Origin: Elusimicrobiota bacterium
GTDB taxonomy: Bacteria; Elusimicrobiota; Elusimicrobia; UBA1565; UBA9628
DNA length: 38,171 nt
Assembly (NCBI GenBank): GCA_023700845.1
Contig: JAMPYD010000003.1
Coordinates: forward strand, 1 to 38,171
Direction: 5' to 3'
In this document: piece by piece, positions 26,353 through 35,184 of the stretch
Numbering within the stretch: position 1 is the stretch's first letter
Layout of the letters: each line of letters begins with the position of its first letter
Notes under the pieces: model-generated
What the model was told of the DNA's origin: nothing
Database searches by the model: none
Seen by the model: the letters and a program-made list of their open reading frames with translations, nothing else
Position numbers and translations under genes: made by a program

Positions 26353-27327
26353 ATGGCCGTCGACAAAAGGTTCGTCCTCACCGGCGCGAAGAGGGTCCTG
26401 GACTCGCGCCCCATGTACGCGCAGGTCGTCGTCACCGACGACTGCAACCTGACCTGCTCCTACTGCGACGAGTACACCCCGGGCGCGCCGATCATCCCGC
26501 TCGAGACGATGAAGGCAAGAATCGATAAGTTGGATGAGCTCGGCGTCCTCGTCTACGATTTCCTGGGCGGCGAGACGATGATGCATCCGGACATCGCTGA
26601 GCTGGTGCGCCACGTCAAATCCAAGCGCGGCGGCTCGAACCTCGCGACCATCATCACCAACGGGTTCTTGCTCACGAAGAAGAACATCCTCGACCTGAAC
26701 GAAGCCGGTCTCGATTTCATGCAGGTCTCGGTCGACACTCTCCATCCCACCGACTGGTCGGACAAATCGCTGAAATCCGTCCTGCCGAAATTGAAGCTGC
26801 TCGCCGAAACCGCAAAATTCCAAGTGGAAATCCAGTCGGTGCTCAACGAAGAGAACCTCAACAACTACGACGAATTCCGGGCCACTTTGAAAGACCTGCC
26901 TTTCGCATTCGGATTTTCAATTATGCATGGCAAAGGCGGCCAGATCGCCATCAAAGGCGAGAAATATCTGGCGCTGCTCGACAAGTACGGCGTCTTCGAG
27001 GGCGTGAACTTCTACGGCGAGCACCTCAAGGAGATGCTCGCGGGCGATTTCTCCCGCCCGTGGAAGTGCCTCGGCGGCTTCAAGTTCCTCTACGTGACCG
27101 CCGCGGGCTCCATCCAGTGGTGCGCCCAGCAGCGCGGCGTCTCCTTCGACCTGATGAGCGCGACCCCGGAGCGCCTGAGGACGAACAATGTCCACAAGCC
27201 CTGCGAGGCCGGCTGCTCCCTGGGCTGCGTGCGCATGGTCTCCCACACCTTGGGCGAGCCGCTGAAGACCTTCGGCGCCAGCGTCAAGCTCGCGATCGGC
27301 ATGAGCCGGCCCAAGTCTCGTCATTGA
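26353..27327 (+). CDS. Radical SAM protein
   Basis: [14 protein letters not shown] (CxxxCxxC), [12 protein letters not shown]-terminal [19 protein letters not shown] and CEAGCSLGC cysteines. Confidence 0.92.
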   Translation: MAVDKRFVLTGAKRVLDSRPMYAQVVVTDDCNLTCSYCDEYTPGAPIIPLETMKARIDKLDELGVLVYDFLGGETMMHPDIAELVRHVKSKRGGSNLATIITNGFLLTKKNILDLNEAGLDFMQVSVDTLHPTDWSDKSLKSVLPKLKLLAETAKFQVEIQSVLNEENLNNYDEFRATLKDLPFAFGFSIMHGKGGQIAIKGEKYLALLDKYGVFEGVNFYGEHLKEMLAGDFSRPWKCLGGFKFLYVTAAGSIQWCAQQRGVSFDLMSATPERLRTNNVHKPCEAGCSLGCVRMVSHTLGEPLKTFGASVKLAIGMSRPKSRH

Positions 27328-27335
27328 ATCCGCGG

Positions 27336-27352
27336 CTCGGTCCTGGACCGAG
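27336..27352. repeat. Palindrome CTCGGTCC-T-GGACCGAG, copy 2
   Basis: Identical to the core at 12149-12165. Confidence 0.8.
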
Positions 27353-27396
27353 TTCTTGATGGATGGCGCCGCGTCGCGCTCGAGCCCGGGAGACAG

Positions 27397-27414
27397 GTTT
27401 ATCTTAAGATAAAC
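27397..27414. repeat. Palindrome GTTTATCTTAAGATAAAC, copy 2 (candidate operator)
   Basis: 18-bp perfect palindrome, followed by GTGC as in copy 1. Confidence 0.85.
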
Positions 27415-27495
27415 GTGCCGGAGCTGACCAACACCGGGAACGGGAAGTGAAATACCCCTGGCGAAAATCAGGTCGACCTGTTAGACTGTTCTCCC

Positions 27496-28368
27496 ATGAT
27501 ATTGGCGCTCGCCGCCGTCCTGCTGTCCGCGCCGGCCGCCGCGAACCCGGCGTTCGCGCCGTATCCGCGCTACGGGACCCCCGAGGCGCGCACGGAGGAC
27601 TTCCCGCCGAACGCCAAGCTCCTGGGCGAGGCCGAGGATCCGCTCGCGGCGTTGACCGCCGAGGACGACGACCTGCGCGATGCGCTGAACTCCCCGCCCT
27701 CCCCGGCGTGGCTGATGGGCGGCCTGCGCGCGGGGAACCCGGCCGACCGCCTCGCGGCGGTCAATTCCGCGGCGGTGCCCCGCCACGTCTCCGCGGTCCC
27801 GCCGCTCTCGGCCGTCATGCTCCGTCTCGATGAGCTCCCCGAGATCCGCGCCGCCGCGGCCACGGCCTTGGGACGCATCGGCGACGCGGTCGCCGCCCCC
27901 GCCCTCGGGGAGGCCCTCAGCGATCCCTCGACCGACGTCCGCTACGCCGCCGCTCTGGCCTTGGGCCGCATCCCCGCCGACGGGGCCTCCACCCGCCTGA
28001 CGCGCGCCTTGCGCACCGACAGCTCCTGGTGGGTCCGCTACGCGGCCGTCCTGGCGCTGGGCCGGACCAAGAAAGGCTTCGTCGTGGGCGCGCTCGAGGA
28101 CACCTTGCGCCTCGAGCCGAAGTGGCAGATCCGCATGCTCGCCGTGCGCTCCCTGCAGGACGTGGGCACCCCCCGCGCCGCCGAGGCCGTCGTCCTCGCC
28201 CTACGCGACCGCGACAGCGGCGTGCGCACCGCCGCCGCGCTCGCCCTGGCCGACATCGGCGCGGAAGCCGACCTCCCCTTCCTGAGCGAGGCCCTCAAGG
28301 CCGAGACCGACCTCTCCGCCCGCTCGGCCCAGTCCGCCGCCTTCCGCCGCATCCTCGCCAAGCCCTAG
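27496..28368 (+). CDS. HEAT-repeat protein with signal peptide
   Basis: Repeated LPEIRAAAATALGRIGDAVAAPALGEALSDPSTDVRYAAALALGRI units. Confidence 0.88.
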   Translation: MILALAAVLLSAPAAANPAFAPYPRYGTPEARTEDFPPNAKLLGEAEDPLAALTAEDDDLRDALNSPPSPAWLMGGLRAGNPADRLAAVNSAAVPRHVSAVPPLSAVMLRLDELPEIRAAAATALGRIGDAVAAPALGEALSDPSTDVRYAAALALGRIPADGASTRLTRALRTDSSWWVRYAAVLALGRTKKGFVVGALEDTLRLEPKWQIRMLAVRSLQDVGTPRAAEAVVLALRDRDSGVRTAAALALADIGAEADLPFLSEALKAETDLSARSAQSAAFRRILAKP

Positions 28369-29195
28369 TCGAGGACGCGGTCGAGCCAGCCTAGGAGCGG
28401 GGGCCGGTATTGGGAAGCCCGGGAGTAGAGGGCCTCGGTGTGGCCGGCGCTGTCGAGCTTCCAGAACTCCTTGGGGCCGGGGGCCAGGTCGAAGAGCCTG
28501 CGGCCCTGGGCGTAGGGGACGATGGGATCGTTCACGGCGTGGAGCATCAGCAGCGGCACCGGCTTGCGGCAGGCGATGAGGCGCTTGGGAGCCCAGCGGT
28601 CGGAGATCAGCAGGGCCGACAGCGGGTACTGGAAGAGCCAGGTCGGCCAGACGCTCCCCAGCTTGATCCGGGCGGTCTCCCGGTAGGACGCGAAGGTCGA
28701 GTCCAGGATCACGCCGCGCACACCTTCCCCCCCGTCGCGGTCGAGAGCGGCGAGCGCGAGCGCGCCCCCGAGGCTTTGGCCCAGGACGATGAGGCGGTCG
28801 CTGGAGCCGCCGGCGCGGGCGCGGGCGAGGCGCAGGGCGGCGACGGAGTCCGACACCGAGCCGGTCAGGGACTTCTTGCCCCCCGAGCCGCCGTAGCCCC
28901 GGTAGTCGAAGGTGAACACGTCGTAGCCCTCGCCCGCGAGCCAATACACGAACAGGTAGTGGCTCGTCATGTTCTCGCCGTTGCCGTGGAAGTGGACGAT
29001 CACGCCCTTCGAGGGCGTCTTGCGGGCGTTGAACCAGATGCCCAGCAGCTCGGTGCCGTCCTCGGACTTGAACCTCGCCTCCTGCCAGTTCCCCTCCTCG
29101 CGCGTCGGGAGGTAGCGGTGGACCTGATCGGGCTGAAGGAAGATGTTCGTGCACCCGGACAAGGCCAGCGCGCAGAGGAGGATCAGCCGTTTCAT
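28365..29195 (-). CDS. Alpha/beta hydrolase lipoprotein
   Basis: Lipobox LSGC; VIVHFHGNGENMTSH, YRGYGGSGG, VLGQSLGGALAL nucleophile elbow. Confidence 0.9.
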   Translation of the reverse strand: MKRLILLCALALSGCTNIFLQPDQVHRYLPTREEGNWQEARFKSEDGTELLGIWFNARKTPSKGVIVHFHGNGENMTSHYLFVYWLAGEGYDVFTFDYRGYGGSGGKKSLTGSVSDSVAALRLARARAGGSSDRLIVLGQSLGGALALAALDRDGGEGVRGVILDSTFASYRETARIKLGSVWPTWLFQYPLSALLISDRWAPKRLIACRKPVPLLMLHAVNDPIVPYAQGRRLFDLAPGPKEFWKLDSAGHTEALYSRASQYRPPLLGWLDRVLD

Positions 29196-31123
29196 CAGAA
29201 GAAGTAGAAGAACATCCCGCCCGCCTCCTCGTCGGGCACGCGGCGGTCGAGGGTGACGCGGAACTCCGTGTTGCGCGTCAGCCGCACGGAGCTCGTCAGG
29301 CGCAGCCTTTGGCGCGGGGCGGAGCGCTGCGCGTACTCGATATACGTCGCCTCCCCGAGGACGCGCCAGCGCGCCGTCAGGTCCACGATCACGCCCGCGG
29401 TGCCGCCCGCCCCGGCGCGCCAATCCTGGGGCAGGATCGGGCCGAAGCCGAGGTCCGCCTCGGCCAGGACGTAGTACAGCTCGCGCCGCAGCAGGCGGCT
29501 CTGCGCCGAGACGCCCATGCCGCCGTTGAGGGCGTAGTACATGCAGGCGGCGCCCGAGCAGCCGAGCTCCTTGGCCTGGTCCACCCCGGTGGAGAGCTTC
29601 CAGGAGGGCTTGCGCACCCACGGGTCGAGCGGCGAGAGCGAGACGATGCTCGCGATGTCGAGCCGCTCGACGTACAGCTGGCGGTCGGCGTGGTCTATGC
29701 GCAGCCGGCCGGCGCCCATCTCGAGCTGGCTGTCGGGGATATAGCCCTCGTCGACGGAGGAGAGGTCGTGCAGCGAGGGCCTCCAGGCCACCTCGGTGAA
29801 CGACCCGCTGCGCGCGACGCCCGCGCCGACGCCCGCGCGCGCGGTGTCGTGGCCCGCCTCGAGCGGGGTGGGCCGCTCGACGGGGGCCGGGGCGGGCGGC
29901 AGCCCCAGGCGTCCGCGGGCCCGCAGCAAGGTATGGATGGCCGTGAACGTCTCGGTGCTCTGCTGCAGGTAGTAGCCTTTGCGGTAGCGCAGGTAATCGT
30001 TGGCCGACTCAAGGATCAGGGCTTGGCGCTCCTTCGGGTAGAAGGCGACGCGCTTGAGATCCTCGTCCGTGACCTCGCGGCCCAGCCGGGTGGCGAGGGC
30101 CAGCTCATCGCCGGTCTGCCGGGCGCGCCGCGCCTTGATCTCGGTGACGAACGAAGGACGGAAGAGAGGCGCCTCGACGAAGCCGGGACGAGCCTGCAGC
30201 ACCCGGACGGTGTCGCCCGGGATGACGCCCCAGAAGAAGCCGGAGCTGACGTCGAGGGTCTCGTCGGCCGCCTCGAGCAAGGTCAGGAGCTGATAGGAGC
30301 AGTTCTTAGTGAAGAAGTAGTAGTTGAAATGGGTGCTGCCCATCTCCCAGCCGTGGCGTATCAGGTCGTCGATCTGGGAGGGCGTCAGGTTCAGGCGATA
30401 GTCCCAAAGATCGCGCATCTCGAGGCTGCCGTACTCCTGCGTCTTCATGTAAAAAGGAAGGAGCGAGTACTCGCCCTTGAAGGAGCCGTTGAGCCCCTTG
30501 AGCGTGTACATCAGGGCGTTGCTCGTGTCCGGGGTCGCCGCGAAGTTGATCGTGTAGTCGAGCAAGGCGTCCCCGCCCCCGCGGCGGTGCAGGCGCAGGA
30601 AGGTGTGGCCGTACATCGAGGCGGGGTTATTGAGGAAGGCGCTCGCGAAGACCACGGACACGGCCTCCGCGTCGATGGCCCCTCTCCAGGCCTCGAAATC
30701 AGGACAGGCCCGCTCGGGGAGGCGCGCGGGATCGAAGGCGAGCCGTTCCTTGAGCCAACGGTACCTGGCGGGAAAGCGGCATTGCGGATGCTGGCCCTTG
30801 GGGGGCTCGGGCGCGAAGAAGGCCGCGAGGTCCGCCTCGAGCTCGGCCGCCGGGTCCGTGCGTCCCTCCGGGGCGAGGAAGAAGCCTCCGCCGTCGGCCT
30901 CCGAGCGCCAGCCCTTGCCCTTGGGACGGTAATGGAGGAGCTTGAGCCACTTCGTCTCCCCGGCGAGGCGCGCCTCGCGCGCGCGGGCGGTCAACTCCGC
31001 CGCGTACGCCCCGTCGGGCGCGGCGGAGGCGCCGAGGGGCGCCAGGAGCAAGGCGAGCGCCAGGAGGAGGCGCGGGGTGTTCACGCGGGAAATGAAGCGG
31101 GCGGGACGCCGAGGGCGCCCCAC
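29195..31123 (-). CDS. DUF4105 (Lnb N-terminal periplasmic-like) protein
   Basis: VVFASAFLNNPASMYGHTFLRLHR...FTKNCSYQLLTLLEAA; signal peptide suggests the true start may be GTG at 31084. Confidence 0.85.
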   Translation of the reverse strand: MGRPRRPARFISRVNTPRLLLALALLLAPLGASAAPDGAYAAELTARAREARLAGETKWLKLLHYRPKGKGWRSEADGGGFFLAPEGRTDPAAELEADLAAFFAPEPPKGQHPQCRFPARYRWLKERLAFDPARLPERACPDFEAWRGAIDAEAVSVVFASAFLNNPASMYGHTFLRLHRRGGGDALLDYTINFAATPDTSNALMYTLKGLNGSFKGEYSLLPFYMKTQEYGSLEMRDLWDYRLNLTPSQIDDLIRHGWEMGSTHFNYYFFTKNCSYQLLTLLEAADETLDVSSGFFWGVIPGDTVRVLQARPGFVEAPLFRPSFVTEIKARRARQTGDELALATRLGREVTDEDLKRVAFYPKERQALILESANDYLRYRKGYYLQQSTETFTAIHTLLRARGRLGLPPAPAPVERPTPLEAGHDTARAGVGAGVARSGSFTEVAWRPSLHDLSSVDEGYIPDSQLEMGAGRLRIDHADRQLYVERLDIASIVSLSPLDPWVRKPSWKLSTGVDQAKELGCSGAACMYYALNGGMGVSAQSRLLRRELYYVLAEADLGFGPILPQDWRAGAGGTAGVIVDLTARWRVLGEATYIEYAQRSAPRQRLRLTSSVRLTRNTEFRVTLDRRVPDEEAGGMFFYFF

Positions 31124-31146
31124 CCGCTGATCATGAGTCGTCTCGC

Positions 31147-31638
31147 TTAGAGCGTCGCGAGCTTGGGGTTGACGGCCATCTCCGCGCGCAGGTTGCGCAG
31201 CATGGTCGCCGAGTCCGTGTTCGCCGTAGGGAACAGGGTCTCGTATTTCTCCTGGGTCAGGGAGATGAAGGCCTTCTTGGAGGCATCATCGTTGGCGCCC
31301 ATGAGCGAGGCGAAGGCGTTGAGGTACTCGCCGCCGCCCTGAGCCATCTCGGTGGAGAGCTTCTGCAGGTTGACTTCCGCGTACGCGGCCTGCTTCTTCT
31401 CGTTGCGCACCCAGCCGCCCTTGACGTTGCAGCCCGCGGTCTCGGAGCTGATGCCGAAGGTCTGAGTGTAGGTCCCGTTGGTCGTCCCGCCGAGGAGCGC
31501 GAAGACCTTCTTGTCGAGCTTGCCCGCGAACAGCTCGGTGCCGAGTCCGCAGCCGATGTTCGGATCGCTGCCGCCCGCCGCGTGAGCCGCGGAAACGAAA
31601 GACGTCAGAACCAACATCGCCAACAGTGCTTTTTTCAT
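31147..31638 (-). CDS. DUF3015 family protein
   Basis: IGCGLGTELFAG...TFGISSETAGCNV...EYLNAFASLMG; signal peptide; SD AGGAG. Confidence 0.85.
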   Translation of the reverse strand: MKKALLAMLVLTSFVSAAHAAGGSDPNIGCGLGTELFAGKLDKKVFALLGGTTNGTYTQTFGISSETAGCNVKGGWVRNEKKQAAYAEVNLQKLSTEMAQGGGEYLNAFASLMGANDDASKKAFISLTQEKYETLFPTANTDSATMLRNLRAEMAVNPKLATL

Positions 31639-31679
31639 GTTTTCTCCTGTTTTACGGCCACGACACGTGCGCCGGGGTT

Positions 31680-31708
31680 AGTCTAGCCCCGGCGTTCCGG
31701 CTTGTCAA
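31680..31708 (-). promoter_or_regulatory. Promoter TTGACA-N17-TAGACT for DUF3015 gene
   Basis: -35 31703-31708, -10 31680-31685 on minus strand; -10 enclosed by GCCGGGG/CCCCGGC dyad 31671-31693. Confidence 0.75.
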
Positions 31709-31719
31709 GTGCGGCCAGG

Positions 31720-32313
31720 TCACTTCTTGGCGGGAGCCTTCAGCACGGCCTCGATGTCGAGGGAGATCGCGACGTCGTCGCCGAGCATGACCCCGCCGGT
31801 GTCGAGAGCCTTGTTCCAGACGATGCCGAAGTCCTTGCGATCGATCGTGCCCGTGGCCGAGAAGCCCGCGCGGATGTTCCCCCACGGGTCCTTGGTCGTG
31901 CCGCCGAGCTCGAGGTCGAGCACCACGGGCTTGGTCACGCCGTGCATGGTGAGCTCGCCGTGGAGCTTGGCGGTGTCGCCCTTGACGTTCGTCACCTTGG
32001 TGGACTTGAAGGACATCTCGGGGTACTTCGCGACGTCGAAGAAATCCGGGGCCTTGAGGTGGCCGTCGCGCTTCTCGTTGTCGGTGTTGATGGACGCCGG
32101 GTCGATCGTCGCGTCGACCTTCCACGACTTCGGCTGCCCGGGCGTGTACTCGACCGTGCCGGAGAACTTCGTGAATCGGCCCGGGACCTTCCCGACGAGA
32201 TGGCGGATGCGGAAGCCGACCTGGGAATGCGACGCGTCGATCTCGTAGGTATCGGCGTGGACGGCGGGAGCGGCGACGGCGAGCACGGCGGCGAGGGCGA
32301 GGATCTTGCGCAT
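31720..32313 (-). CDS. YceI family periplasmic protein
   Basis: DTYEIDASHSQVGFRIRHLVGKVPGRFTKFSGTVEY; signal peptide supports start at 32313; SD GGAGG. Confidence 0.93.
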   Translation of the reverse strand: MRKILALAAVLAVAAPAVHADTYEIDASHSQVGFRIRHLVGKVPGRFTKFSGTVEYTPGQPKSWKVDATIDPASINTDNEKRDGHLKAPDFFDVAKYPEMSFKSTKVTNVKGDTAKLHGELTMHGVTKPVVLDLELGGTTKDPWGNIRAGFSATGTIDRKDFGIVWNKALDTGGVMLGDDVAISLDIEAVLKAPAKK

Positions 32314-32341
32314 GGTGTAGCCTCCTGTGACGATGCGGCAT

Positions 32342-32370
32342 ATGTAACAGGAATGATTACATCTTGTCAA
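32342..32370 (-). promoter_or_regulatory. yceI-like gene promoter with dyad ATGTAA-N9-TTACAT
   Basis: Minus strand TTGACA (32365-32370); dyad 32342-32362 occupies the spacer to the TTACAT/TACATA -10 region. Confidence 0.6.
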
Positions 32371-33635
32371 GAGGGGCGGGGATGAGAATACGGGCGCGCG
32401 CAGGCGCGCAGGACGAACCCCGCCGCCAGCACGACGGCGCACGCGGCGACCTGCAGCCAGCCGCCCTGGGCGCTGAGCCAGAGGGTGGCCGCGATGCCGG
32501 CGAGCGGGACCGCCGCGCCGAGCAGCGCGCGCGGGCCCCTTCCGGAGCGGCGCAGGCGGCGGCTGAGGACGACGGCGCAGGTGGACAGGAACTGGGCGCC
32601 GATGACGACGTTGGAGAAGTCCACGAGACCGTCGAAATCGAGCAGGAGCGCGGCGGCCAAGGCGCAGCCGGTCGACCAGACGATCGACGCCGAGGGCGTG
32701 CCGAATCGGGGATGGGGCGCCGCGAGGGCTTTGGGAAGATGCCCCTCCTCGGCCAGCGCCACGAGGTAGCGCGGGCCGCCCAGGGCGGAGCCCGCCACGA
32801 AGCCGGTCATCGAGACCACGGCCCCCGCCATGACGAAGGTCCCGCCCCAGGGACCCATCAGCGCCGCCGCGGCGTCCGCCAACGGGCGCTCGGAGACGGC
32901 CAGCCCCGGAACGAGCGACAGCGCGGCGATCTGCACGAGGACGTAAAGGACCGCGGCCCCGATGAGCGCCGACAGCACCGCGAAGGGCACGTCGCGCTTG
33001 GGGTCGCGGGCCTCGCCCGCGGGGACGGGGACGGTCTCGAAGCCCTGAAAAGCGAAGTAGGCGAGGAAGCAGGCGGCTCCGAGGGGCCCCCAGCCCTCCG
33101 CCGGCGCCTGCGGCCGCCAGGCGGGCAGCGCGTGCAGCCCGGCCAGGGCGATCAGGCCGATCGGGATGAGCTTGGCGACGGTGAAGAGGTCCGTGGTCGT
33201 CGCGCCGAGGCGCAGGCCGCGCAGGTTCATGGCCCCGAAGCCTCCGATCGCGAGGCAGGCGATGGCCTTTCCGATCTCCGGGCGTCCCGCCGCCCACGGC
33301 AGATAGGACGCGATGCCGTTGGCGACGGCGGCCCAGGCCACGATCATCGTGACCCAGCACAGCCAGCCGATGGCGAAGCCCCAGCCGGGCCCGAACTCGG
33401 TGTGCGCGTACAGCGCGGGCCCGCCGGCGCGGTCGTGCTCCGAGGCGGCCTCGGCGAAGCACAGCGCCACGGGCGCCAGCAGCAAGGCGGTCAGGGCGTA
33501 GGCGAAGGGCGAGGCCGAGCCGAGGTGCCCGGCGAGACGTCCCGGGAAGAGGAAGACGCTGGAGCCGACCACGGCGTTGATCCCGAGGCAGACCAGGTCG
33601 AAGCGCGTCAGCTGGCGATGGGCCGGAGCGCTCAC
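32367..33635 (-). CDS. APC family amino acid permease
   Basis: LTRFDLVCLGINAVVGSSVFLFPG; about 12 TM segments; GTG start overlapping the upstream stop. Confidence 0.9.
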   Translation of the reverse strand: MSAPAHRQLTRFDLVCLGINAVVGSSVFLFPGRLAGHLGSASPFAYALTALLLAPVALCFAEAASEHDRAGGPALYAHTEFGPGWGFAIGWLCWVTMIVAWAAVANGIASYLPWAAGRPEIGKAIACLAIGGFGAMNLRGLRLGATTTDLFTVAKLIPIGLIALAGLHALPAWRPQAPAEGWGPLGAACFLAYFAFQGFETVPVPAGEARDPKRDVPFAVLSALIGAAVLYVLVQIAALSLVPGLAVSERPLADAAAALMGPWGGTFVMAGAVVSMTGFVAGSALGGPRYLVALAEEGHLPKALAAPHPRFGTPSASIVWSTGCALAAALLLDFDGLVDFSNVVIGAQFLSTCAVVLSRRLRRSGRGPRALLGAAVPLAGIAATLWLSAQGGWLQVAACAVVLAAGFVLRACARPYSHPRPS

Positions 33636-34411
33636 TTTCCCCCCGGGGACAGCAGTATCCTGGTGCCGACGAAGCTGCGGCCATAGAGCCTCGCGGCGAC
33701 CGCGCGCGGCAGGGAAAGACACAGGTGCGGGAACGCCTCGTGCTCGAGCGCCTTGAGCGGAGGCCCGTGCAGCACGAGGCCCTCCTTCGTGAACAGCACG
33801 AACTCGCCCAAGGCGTTGGCGCGCACGGAGGTCCCGGCCTGGGGCGGCTCCCACTGCAGCAGGCCGCCGACCTGGGCGGACTTCGGGCGCTCGGTCCCGG
33901 CGAAGCGCTCCTTGCTGATGATGGCCGCGGACCGGGGCAGGGGGCGCGCCGGCTCGCCCACGGCGCGCGCCCGCGCGCCGCCGAGGAGCAGGGACTCGGC
34001 GGCCTGGTCCCCGCTCATGAGGTGCATCCGGTCGGCGCTCTCGTCGAGCTGGACCCAGAAGGACATGATCTCGAGCTGCTTCTCGAGCAGGCGCTTCTCC
34101 TCGGACAGCGCCAGCCCCCCCTCGAACATCGCCTTGCGCGCCCGCGACAGCGTCGCGGCGCTGGCCTTCGCGCGCGCGAAATCGCGGCTGACGAGGGCGC
34201 TGAGGGCCTGCCGCTCCCCGAGGTCCAGCTCGAGGTCTTCTCGCGCGACGGTCAGCGCGGCGCGGTCGCCGGCGGCGCGCTCGACGTGAGCCGAGACCCA
34301 GCGGCCCGTGAGCCACAGCCCGGAGAGCACCGCGGCCCCGGCGGCCGCCAGCCTCAGGGCCCCGACGCGGCGGTCGCAGGCGTTCAGGGCGCGCGCCAGG
34401 TCGATGCTCAT
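33632..34411 (-). CDS. Membrane-anchored protein with divergent YkuD-like C-terminus
   Basis: EFVLFTKEGLVLHGPPLKALEHEAFPHLCLSLPRAVAARLYGRSFVGTRILL resembles the neighbouring YkuD C-terminus. Confidence 0.6.
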   Translation of the reverse strand: MSIDLARALNACDRRVGALRLAAAGAAVLSGLWLTGRWVSAHVERAAGDRAALTVAREDLELDLGERQALSALVSRDFARAKASAATLSRARKAMFEGGLALSEEKRLLEKQLEIMSFWVQLDESADRMHLMSGDQAAESLLLGGARARAVGEPARPLPRSAAIISKERFAGTERPKSAQVGGLLQWEPPQAGTSVRANALGEFVLFTKEGLVLHGPPLKALEHEAFPHLCLSLPRAVAARLYGRSFVGTRILLSPGGK

Positions 34412-35184
34412 TCGAAGATGAACACCCGCGTCCCGTTCGGCGCGGACGCATACAGCTTCTCGAGGTCCGCGGCGCCGACGCGCACGCAGCCGTGCGAGGC
34501 GGGGCGCCCGAGAAGCTCCTCGCGCTTGGTCCCGTGGATCAGGTAGCCGTCGCCGAGGTTGAGGACGAACGCGCCGAGCTCGCCCGACACCATGCGCGAG
34601 GGGTCTCCCGGCGGCGGCACCGGCTCGCCGGCTTCCACGTACGCCCAGTCGGGCTTGCGCCACATCGGGTTGACCGCCTTGCCGATCACGCGGAACTCGC
34701 CGCGCGGCGTGACGAACTCCCACTTCCGCCCGCTCTTGGCGTCCTTGAGGACGCCGCCCCGTCCCACGGAGACGTCGGCCTGCCAGAGGAGCTGTGAGCC
34801 CTTCTTGACGTAGAGCTTGTTGGCCTTCGCGTCGATGACGAGGTGGGGCGCGCCCTTGAGCCTCTTGGCCAGCTTCGCGCGCAGCAGCCGGACCTCTCCC
34901 TCGATGGCCTTCTGGGTTCTCAGATACCCCTTGTCCTCGGGCAGAATATTCGGGATGTCCTGCAGGAACCTCGCGTCCCCCGCCCGCTCGCCCGACGCCC
35001 GCACCAGCTCGCCCAGCCGGCGCGCGCCCACGTCGAGCGCGGCGGCCTCGTCCTCGAGGCGGCCCGCCTCGCGCGCCAGCTCGGCCCCGTCCCGGGAGAG
35101 CGCGCACGCCATCCAGCCGAACGCGCCGGTCCACAGGATCAGGGCCAGGGGATAGAGCGTGCGTCCGAAAGGGACCTCGCTCAC
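34408..35184 (-). CDS. L,D-transpeptidase (YkuD domain)
   Basis: HLVIDAKANKLYVKKG, YLIHGTKREELLGRPASHGCVRVGAADLEKLY; GTG start. Confidence 0.93.
   Translation of the reverse strand: MSEVPFGRTLYPLALILWTGAFGWMACALSRDGAELAREAGRLEDEAAALDVGARRLGELVRASGERAGDARFLQDIPNILPEDKGYLRTQKAIEGEVRLLRAKLAKRLKGAPHLVIDAKANKLYVKKGSQLLWQADVSVGRGGVLKDAKSGRKWEFVTPRGEFRVIGKAVNPMWRKPDWAYVEAGEPVPPPGDPSRMVSGELGAFVLNLGDGYLIHGTKREELLGRPASHGCVRVGAADLEKLYASAPNGTRVFIFE

Noticed and set aside
29309-31150. 613-aa plus-strand ORF opposite DUF4105
   Set aside because: Shadow ORF; the minus strand has signal peptide and DUF4105 motifs.
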